From Norana najaformis (lineage: Eukaryota; Annelida; Clitellata; Crassiclitellata; Hormogastridae): a stretch of 64,000 bases of DNA. Position numbers and translations under genes: made by a program. The notes under the pieces were generated by a model. The model had not been told where the DNA came from. It made no database searches and saw nothing but the letters and a program-made list of their open reading frames with translations. The stretch is taken from the NCBI GenBank assembly GCA_964023275.1, contig OZ029917.1, forward strand, positions 31,076,005-31,140,004, read 5' to 3'. How positions within the stretch are numbered: the first letter of the stretch is position 1; the number at the start of each line of letters is the position of its first letter. Below are positions 33,301-43,937 of the stretch, piece by piece.

Positions 33301-36300
33301 ACCTGAGGTTCGTGGGGAAAAGTTCTTTTGTGTAGAGAATGATGACGGCGAAGGAAGCCGAGATGGCGAACTTGGACACCATCACCAGAGTTATGATGAG
33401 TGGCGACAAATTCACACCAGAACCTAAAACATCCGCAGACAACTTATTAACGGCCTTCAAAATTATCTCCTGTGCTATTAGTGATGGAGGTTCTATGGCA
33501 AAATCAATTGGATACATCGCTTCTTTGGCATAGCGACGCTGACTGCGTGGGCACTTTGTTTACACATGAGTTCTTCAACAAGCAGTATAAATTGGTGGGC
33601 CCACCTGTATGGGCTGGGAAGTACATGGAATGTCCTAAGACGCAATATCATAAGCCTAGAATCTTTCGACGCATTTTCGGCCTGCTCAGTAACCTAATAA
33701 AAATAAATGATTGCCTCTTCTACCCCCCCCCCCAGTAATAACATGGACAGATTTATACTTATGACGTACAGCCAGAAACGAATTACAGTCTTCGTGGCGT
33801 GTAATTTATAGGCCATAATTGTTTTGTTCTGTTACGTGGGTGCCTCTGCGCACTGCGTTCTCGGTGTAATCATAGATGAAATTCACTTGTCAGAGAACCG
33901 TTGTAATTAAAAGAACGGAGTTGTCTTGTGGATCCTCCTCTCTCGATAAGTGGATATGAGGTCTCCATCTTCTTTATTAAACTGTCTAACTCTCAGCACA
34001 TGTAACACGTAATGTTGTTCTGTGATAGACTTCGTCTGTTTGGTTCTTCAAGGAACGGAATTATGCTGCTCTGACCTTGCAAAGTCGGTGGGTTGGTTGG
34101 TGGGTCGGTGGGTCGGTCAGTCTTAAGCTCCAGTATTAAAAAATGGCAGACTCCGTCCATTACTTGTACTTCTGCAACGCAGCATTTTACATCTTCATTC
34201 TTGGTAACATCTGTCTGGACTCGTCTTCCTCTTGATTATTTCACCTAATTACTTGCCTCAATACGAGCGATGCTCGATTACTCAGATGCAGTTATGAGAC
34301 GAAGGAAGAAACTTCGTGAATGAAAATAACTAAAAGAGTTAATTAGAAAGACACACCCGAAGATAGTAATTATACTTGATGATGGGTGGAACAGCTTCAC
34401 TGAAACCTGCTCGAAATTAGCATAATATTCTTTTGTGTAAGATTTGGTTATTTATTGGCGGCGATGAGTTGCTGCTGAATCGGTTGCAGCTGCTGCTGTT
34501 GGTTTTCTCTTTACCTGTTATCTTTGGAATGAATATGACGATGGTCAGAGGAATTCCGGCGACTATGTGATAGACGGCCGTCGAGAGACGTCGTCCGAAT
34601 CTGAAATTATCAGAAATCATTTATAAGGCAGATCTGCAACCGAAGAAAGTCATCGGCGCTACCACGATTGACTCACTGCATCTGTTACAATCGGTGGCAG
34701 TGTAAGCTATGTTTTGTGCTACAGAGAATTCCTGATTGTCTACTATAGGTTCGTTCGTGCTGTAGCGTTAACCGCAGTCGCTTTCTCCTCGGCGTCTTAC
34801 TCTTCGCTCGCGTCATTGTTAATCTGTTGTACAACTTCAGTTTTCCATCGCCAAAGCAAATGCCGTCTCGTATCTGTAGATTAATATGCTGCCACATTCA
34901 TTTGTTCATCATTTATATGATGTATATTTATATTCATAAACTTATATAACGCGTGTTCAAAATATTTAGTCAGCCACAGCCTTTAAGCGTGGATGAAATG
35001 TGCATGTCAATAGTATTCCGAGTGAGAAGATGTATTTCTAATGGAAGGAAAGGCCAATTCAGGTAGACGACTCAACGACTGATAAAGCACGACGTTGCAT
35101 TACCAAAAGTACGTGCGAACGGGAACCAGTCTTCCTGCGTTGCATAACGAAGGGTATCTGCTGTCCGCCAAACCTGACACCAGGCTCAATATGCAGCTGG
35201 CAATATCAAAGCAACGCCGTCATTGATGTGCTTGGATGGGCAGCCATTAAAGTACACTCCGCATATACTCAAAGACGTTACTACGGCAACATAATGCTGA
35301 ATACAGACTGTGAGTCTGGTCACTAATGCTGTCTTCAAACTTGCAACTGTAACTGACAGAAGTAGGTGGAAAACACTGTTCTCTTACCTTTCTGTGGTGT
35401 ATAGCGCTAGAAAAACTGCGGGAAGTTCGACCAATCCCATGATTAGAAAGTTCAGAAAGCGGTTTCCGGCAAGTGACGGAATACTCAGAATCAGACCGTA
35501 ATAAACTAAACAGTTGGCTAACCTGCAAGACACAAAGTCATGCATGACATCAATTACTTATCTCTGCTGATGTTAATATTGCAGTGGTTTCAAATGAATT
35601 TATTATTAAAAAACTCTGCTTATTAAGATGTAACTTTTTGTAATCCGAAAGCAATCGTATCACTGGTCTGTTAAAACAGACTATTTTGAAAGGTACATAA
35701 AAGCAACTAATACAGGTGTAAACGTGACTCTAGCTGCACACACATCGTTGACACAAACTTCGATCCTTGTTTCAGATATAATTATATATGTATGTATATA
35801 TATGAAATTCTATTTACACAACGTCTAACTACACGTTATCCTATAATATATGTTGAATACATCGGCTTTACACACCCCAGGCACATGTGTTCCAAAGAAA
35901 ATCAGCTCACAACAGGTAAATAGATTTGGCCACAAACTACTGCGTAGTTATAGGATATGTCAACAGTTCAACACATCTGGCCGTTTCATTACAGGTTCTG
36001 GCTATAGTAACGTAATCCATTTGCTTTTTATAACAAGTAGATTCGAAGAATCAGGCATCATATGATTATCTATTGCTCAACTGGATACTGCCGTGGTCTC
36101 CACTCGTGCCTTGCAACTAACTTTTTACAGGTGTACAACAGCAGAACTCCGCCGAAGCAAAAACTCCCAAACAGGAACACAATATGTTCATGTTTGTGAG
36201 TTGGGTAAATATTACTGCCTTCATATTGGCTTCCTATAATATTTCTAGAGAATCGAATTAAGAATTTGTCTCATTTTATAAATTATTGCAGCTAAATTAA

Positions 36301-39300
36301 CCGAATTTTATTTTGTGCACCTCATACTCGTGACATTTTGACTCATTCCATCTTTGCTCACCCATAACGAGAACAATGCTGTGAATTCTCTGTGACTGGT
36401 CTGGAGTTTAGTTGTCTGCTGCTGTCTCTGTTGTCGCTTTGGTCCAGATGCTAAACTCGCATTGTCCAACTTACTTATTCGCCAGAGTGATCCGGTTGAT
36501 CTCCCTCATCTCTCTCGTCTCATAAAATCTGTCTGAAAGAATTGATTACTATATGCTATAACGTGTTTTTGGCGGCGTCTAATGATAGCTGCGCTGTAGA
36601 AGTCCATATAAGACTTTCTTAAGATTTTGCTGACCATAACAGGCTACAGACGACCAAGTAGAGGCGCAAATATTTGTCTCTGAGCAGATCGAGTACTGGA
36701 ACCGCCATATATCGGCTGCTGGCGGCTGCTATTTCGTTGCTCAGGGGCGGAATGGAAACGGATGGATGATCGAATGGCGCTATTCTGTCCCCTGCGGAGT
36801 CCGCTTCCACCACCTGCTGCTCCAGTTTCCCAGGGGATTTCAGGTTGGAATCCGGAAGAAATGAAGAGACGTGTTTCTCTGGCTTGTGCAGCAGCTGAGT
36901 GTTGGGACTGACTGGAACGCCATTCCATCTGGCTATCTTGTGCAGGAGTTTCTCGGCTTCATCGAATCGTCCAGAAGCAACCAACCAGATCGGAGATTCA
37001 GGCAGAATCCTAACACAGGCCAAACAATGATCATGGGGTAACTATAAGGAATTTCAGTTTTGAAGAGCGGAAATGAAACGAACGAATGAGTTCAATGACT
37101 ACTTTATCGTTGGCACAATCAGACGGCGAGAGAGAAGACTGGTCATGGCCCTCATACGCCAAGGCTAAGAAAATGAAGTCGCTCAGATTTCATATCCATG
37201 GCTGCGTTTCAATGTTACCTTAAGTAACTACTCTTTAGCTACATGATATCACTACTGTAGCATTTGCGATTGTTTAAAACGATTGCGTGTCGGCATTTTC
37301 ATTTCTCTGGTTTACGGCAACATCACCGGCTCCAAACACTGGTTCTCGTCCGATCACCGAAGGTAGTCCACGTCGATCCAGGTAAATACTTAGGTAGGAG
37401 GAATTCTGCAGGGAATGGCAGTTTCTGTAGGCTTTGCACATTTGATATGTACTTTGAAGGCGATAAATTAATGTCCAGTTATATTCTAAGTCAATTTAAA
37501 TTTCTTATATAATTCCATTTCACTCATTATCAATATATTTCATGCTTTGAAGCACAAAACATAGAATTTAGTCAAGGCGTACCAGAAGTAAATGATCCAG
37601 ATAGCCGAAGACAAGGATATGACGATCTGTAGTGTGCGCCAGTCAGCGATGTAGTAGGCGAGTAGGGGAAGGGTAAGGTAGCAGAATATCCATTGGAACT
37701 CAAGACCAATTCCCGCAAAAGCTCTTCTTTTGGAGTCGAAGAGCTCCATACATTCGGTCAGACCAGAGTTAAGGTTTGCCTGCAATTGTAATAACATAAG
37801 GCAAACTGAAATGTCACACAACAGGAATTGTTGTTCACTGGTGACTTGTAATATTATGGTACCACGGGGCAAAGAAAACTGATTATTTCTGGGAACTCTC
37901 ACGAATCCATTTGCAAAATTATAATCAACACAAAATCCAGTTTCTAATTTAACCTCCTGAGACCCAGCGTCCAAAAATTGGGACATGGTTCCTATGCCCA
38001 TTATTTCAAAAATAATTTTCATAGAGCTTACGTCCCGATGTCCACGTAGTTGGACATAGATTGTACTACATTCAGCGCTTTAGAAATTTTTAATTTTGTC
38101 ATTCTGTGTTTCAAGACGGCAGCTTTGAATACAAGGTTTTTCTACCAAAAACGTCCGGGTAAGAAATAATGTAACCTGTGCAAAATGTGGAACTTTTTCA
38201 TGTAAAAAAAGGTGAAATATTACTTAACATCAACTGGTGCTTCGTTTGATGCGTTAAATGCATCACCCTATAACGTTGAATTTAGAGATAATACTTGATT
38301 TTCGGCATGTCCAAAAGTTTGGACAGTGGATAATTCGCGTTGTATAAATTATACCAATGACTACAAAATGATGTAAGTTTATCGTATTAGGGTAAATGTA
38401 GTGTTAATATATTTGTAGCGAAGCTACTAACACCAGCTGCCTTGGTGTCTACACCAGCTGCCTTGCTGTCTACACCAGCTGCCTCGGCGTCAACACCAGC
38501 TGCCTCGGTGTCAACACCAGCTGCCTCGGTGTCTACACCAGTTGCCTCGGTGTCAACAACAGCTGCCTCGGTGTCTACAATAGCTGACGGGGTGACATCA
38601 GCCATTGCCAGTGTGCAATCTTTATTCTCAGACAGTGATGCTGTGTCATCTAAGATGGGTAAGAATAGAAAGAAAGTTGTTGATCCATGGAATGCTACGC
38701 CTTTCATGGTTGCTATGAAGAAGCGACTGGACAAAAAAACAAAAGAAACAAAATTTTTCGATGGTAATCACTCAGAGTTATCCGACTTGTCGGATGCAGA
38801 TGATGAAACATACTTGAATGAACCAGACGTCAATGAATCTGGCTCTCCGACTACATCAGATTCACACGAGAGTTCGGATGATGACGATGAAGATGTTGAC
38901 AACATTCTTGAGCTTCCTGCTAAGAAAAATGTTAGACCATTAACATGGAAAGTACAGGATTCATTTGAACCAGGTCTTACCGATTTCCAACCATGTGACG
39001 ATACAACCGACGAGCGGGCTGACTGGGGTACTGCTGAATATTTCTCGAAATATGTTGACCTGGAATTATTTAAACAGTTTTCGCTTGCAACTAACAAAAA
39101 TTGTACGCTGTTAACCGGGAAGAGTTTGGATACCACGCCTGAAGAGATAACGATTTTCTTTGGTATCAACCTGATGATGTCATGCCTTGGTTATCCGTCT
39201 ATGCATATGTATTGGAATAGATCTGTTAGAGTTGGAAGAATAGCGGAAACTATGAGTAGAAACCATTTCTTCAAAATTCGATCATTCCTTAAGGTAGTCA

Positions 39301-42300
39301 TTGATGCAGATATTTCTGAAGCAGAAAAGAGGGATAACCAGTTTTGGAAAATTCAACCAGTTGTTGACCGTATTCGCCAAGGCTGCCTTCAGCAACAAAG
39401 AGGAAATAAGGTTGCCATCGACGAGCAAATGATACCATTCAGTGCAGCATGCCCATTCAGGCAGTATATTCCCTCTAAACCAAATCCTGTTGGAATTAAA
39501 AACTTTGTTTTAGCCAATCCAGATGGTTTAGTCCTTGATTTTGTTCTATATAAAGGAATTAAATCATTTCATCCTGTTGCGGCAGAACCCAAACTCGGTG
39601 TTGGTGCATTAGTGATTGCACATTTGTCTGAAACTTTACCAAAAGGAACAAGATTTATTGTGACCGATTCTTCACTGGTATACCTCTCATTGAGTACATT
39701 TTGACGAAAGAAATCTATTTAACTGGCACTATGATGAGAAATCGTATCCCTAAGGAAGCGTCAGCCAAAATGAACGAGAAACAACTGGCTAAACGTGGTA
39801 GAGGTTCATCACAGATGACAGTGAGACAAGATAAGAAAGTGTGCATTGTTAAGTGGTTCGATAACAAAGCAATAACCTTAGGGTCTTCCTCACATTCCAT
39901 TCAACCGGAAGATACCTGTAGACGTTGGGATAAGAAACAGAAAAAATACATTTCTTTTACGAGACCAGACATATTTAATCAGTACAATGCAAATGCAAAT
40001 ATGGGTGGAGTCGATCTAATGGACAGGATGATAAGTTATTACAGAATTTATGCCAGAACCAAGAAATGGACTGTGAGATGCTTCATGCACTTCATGGATT
40101 TGGCGGTGACTAATTCGTGGATATCTTATCGCCATGACAAGTTTCGGTTGAATTTTGCAAGAAAGGATATCATGAAATACATGGAATTTCACTTGGACCT
40201 GGCAGAGAAATTCATCAGTGTTACAGAAGATGACGATGACAATAAAAGCGGCGAAGATGCACCACCAGCTGCCAAGCATCGATACATCCCAGTACCATCT
40301 ATTCATCTCAGATTGTCTAGAGCCAAACACATGCCTGAGGTTGCAAAAATAAAATCTGCAATGTGTTGTAGACGTCCAGGTTGTAAAGGGAAATCGATGA
40401 TTCGATGCAAGACCTGCAACATTTTCCTCTGCCTCACTGGAAATAGAAACTGTTTTGCTAAATTCACGAACAGTAAAATTTGAGGGACACTGAAATACTT
40501 ATTCCTATGGAACTTTATTAGCTGGAAAAATTAAATTGCTTGTGGATGTCCAAAATATTGGACAACCTTTTTCTGATTTGGTACTGTCCCATTGTCAAAT
40601 TACTTGGACATGAAGCCCATGTCCAATTTCTTGGACATTAGCAGTCATGACCCATTGCACAAATTTTAGGACATACCAATTTTTACTGAAAACGTTCAAT
40701 GGTGTTTCTGAAACTTTTCTTGCATGTATCTCAGTTACATTTCAGCAGGGTAATGCTAATTTAATGTAATTGTAATCTGACATTTATAAAGCGCCACTTC
40801 AAGAATAGACTCATCAGAGGCGTTCCCGACCCTAATGGCTCTAGTTAAAATATTAATTTATAGCAGCTTATTTACAAAGACTCATTTCTTGATCAAAATC
40901 AACAAAGACTGTCATGAAGTCATACAGAAAAGGTTCATCAAACAAACTCTCACAAGCACAGAGCACAGTCATACGGACATTGTTGAAGACTCGAGATTTC
41001 GGCGTTTTTCCAGCTCCACCAGTGGAATGAACCACTCCAAAGGGACCTGACTCGGTAGGGATTCCATTCGCAGCCGCCACAGGCGAAGACAAGTTGGAAT
41101 ATGATTCCGAGTCTTTTGTCAACCAGTCCACCAGTTCCGATTCAACTCGAATCCACCAGGAAACACGAAGACTAAGAAAGTTAAACGCTTCGCCACTTCT
41201 CCAGCTTCCTCCTCATCAGTTACAGCCTCACTTCTCCAATCTGTCCAACCGAAACCTCCTTCGAATTTCCCGAATTCTTCTTCAATTCGCTCTGCCGCGT
41301 AGCGACCAACTTCAGACCCTTCTCGTTCACAGCCCATCCCTAGCTTACAGCCAGCCAGGTCAAATATGCCACGCACCAGGTAAGGTCTCAAACTATAGCG
41401 CATTTTGTGACAAGTTGCTTTGACTTTGTGTAACGTGCTTCAAACTTTCGTTGCAGGCACGGAGAGGTTAATTATCAGCCGAGTTCATGTGTTTATCTGT
41501 CATATTTACTAATACACTGTCACACCTTATTTCTGACGATGTCTTACATTACATACCTTAATTCGCTAAAACTAATGTACGATGCCCTAGTTCAGTTACC
41601 TTCACCGAACATATTTTTATTGGTATGTTTTAACTGTAAAAATATGCACACACATGTTATCTCGCGTGTCTATTAAACGCATTGGCTTACGACACTGATC
41701 ATGCCGAGTATTGTTCGCAGGATGATGAACGTCATGAAGCTGTTGGAGAAGGCGGTGCCTATTCCGACAACGCAGAGCATCAGATGCGAAATGATGTGCA
41801 CCAGCTTCCGACCGTATCGATCAATAAGGTAAGAGAAGACGACCTCTGCTATGAGGCAGCCCAAGTGGAAGGCCGTCTGCGACATCTCCGACAGGTAGTT
41901 GTGTTGGCAGACGAGATCCCACTTTACACCGAATACAAAGACAGATTCATTTTAGACGCAATTCTACGTCAATCACCGAACTGCAATCAATTTACTGCAC
42001 GAATATGATACATCCTATAAATTTTATCTAAAAAGTGTTTCAGACCTTACTGAGGCGATGGCTTGGTTTGATTAATATTTGCATCAGGACGGGGAGGGAG
42101 GACCATGGAGGTGATAGAGTTGAATGCATCGACCGTCAGCACTGTCTCCTAATCGTAATTAGTAACTTCTAATGCGCCGGTGTCAAATGCACAAAGCATC
42201 AATTGATGGCACACCAAAGCCAAGCCGCAATCAGGTCAATATTCAGTAGGTCAGTTCAGAGGACAGAGAGGCAGCCTATGGTGGATAAGCGTCTCCTAAG

Positions 42301-43880
42301 TTGCGATCTGTGTGAAATCAACAACTCACGATCGATTTATAGGATCAAAGGGAAGAAATTGTCTTGTTTTTCAATCGGCGTTGGCCCCATATCTGCAATT
42401 TCCCCGTCTCTGTCGCCCACAATTTCTTGCTCAGGCGATGGACATATAGCTTGTTAACAAATGCATTAGTTACCCTGTTTCATGTTCCTCTGAACAGCGA
42501 GACGTAAAGTGGATATGTAACGGTAAAAACCTTGATGGAAACTTGCGGGGTGCCAAGTCCATTAATTCGATCACTCACCGTGTTGCATTTTGGTACGAAC
42601 GGTCAATCAGACGGATAAAGAACTAGACACAGTGACGTAGGCTCACAGATAAACGGATGGATCGACGGAGGGACAAATAAACAGTATACAAGTAACAATA
42701 GATACGTTATTTTAGCTTGACAGAGTGACTACCCTTTGTGTAGAACGCTTTAGAAACTGCAACATGTACGTGTAGGGAGACTGGGCTTGTAATCGAGATC
42801 GGCGGGAAAGAAGCTGTCCTTTCGAGTAAAAGGCAAACTGCGCAGTGGCGATTTAATGAAGTTTTCAAGCAACGTCTCCATTTTGAAAACAACATCTTCG
42901 TTATCATCTTCCCAAGCTCAGCCGATAGACATATGGCGTGTTAACAAATGTCTTACTTACTTACTAGATGTAGAGTAGGCCTGTGCAATAATTTTCACTT
43001 TTGAAATTATGAAGAACTACTGTCCTCAACTAAACTGAATGAAAAGAGCATTAAATTAGAGTTAATACGCGTCTTGAAAAATAACAGTTAAGTACGGATT
43101 ACGGTATATGTACTTGTTCGACGATTGTATAGTATCCTTGATTATCGTAAGTCCATCCGTTTGTGCAGGCGCTGATGTTATGATCGATCGACGAATTCGT
43201 GTACATGGTGCACTTAGACCGACCCCCAAGATGTCCGCCGTCATCAGCTGCTGCTGGAAAGAAGCTTGTGTTCTTGGCTTCGTATACAGCGCTTTCCGCA
43301 CGACACCAGTGATCTGGTTCCCAACCTTCAAAGTATTGTCTTCAATGCAGGAGTGTTAATCTTCGCTCAACCTATTTCCTTTTCTTCATATTTCATTATA
43401 AAAAAGAAGACTCGAAGCAGCAATTATTACCAACAAGACGGGCATGTGGCAGAAAAGTGTCGATAAGGATGCAGTACATGAACTTCAGTTGGTAAATGAC
43501 GTCACTACATAGCTCAATTTCTCAAATAAATGTTTAGATATTCTTATATAGGGTATATATACACATATGTATTACCATGTATGCCATGCTATGTGTATAT
43601 CACATGAGTGGTTGGGAATTACCGATGAATGATCGTGTACTGACCTCAGGAAAGAATGTCTCTGTGACCCTGTGATGACCCTGTGGCGCGTTAACCGATT
43701 GGTTAGAGCGCTTGGCTTGTAATGCCGAGAGTACGGGTTCGAGCCTCCTACGAGACTGTTACTGCGTATAGTATGTAAGCACCTAAAGCAAGACCTTCTT
43801 TCACAAATGCTCAGCGCCATCGAATGATGCTTAGTCACTAGATGGTGACGCTTAATAGTGCAGAAATAATAAATGTGTGC

Positions 43881-43937
<57 letters not shown>

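Larger units (their letters stand above)
37949..40655 (+). mobile_element. piggyBac-type DNA transposon in SLC22 intron 3
   Basis: A piggyBac transposase gene (38442-40483) is flanked by AT-rich arms with repeated 16-bp palindromes. The left edge is proposed at TTAA (37949-37952) followed by CCTCCTGAGACCCAGCG, which fits the CC start and TTAA target of piggyBac elements. On the right, the complement of 40621-40653 (TGCTAATGTCCAAGAAATTG) resembles the left arm, but no matching TTAA was found, so the right edge is approximate. The element is antisense to the host transporter and sits wholly in its intron. Confidence 0.7.

Noticed and set aside
38387-39169. Minus-strand frames over the piggyBac gene
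   Set aside because: Antisense shadows of the transposase and of its 21-bp repeat.
40868-41423. Open frames on both strands in SLC22 intron 3 (94, 87 and 109 codons)
   Set aside because: Not recognisable, and the two minus frames are not in phase with each other. Possibly a decayed mobile element, but unsupported.
43680-43755. Functional tRNA gene
   Set aside because: Acceptor and T stems pair poorly and a repeat tail follows, so it is better explained as a SINE head.
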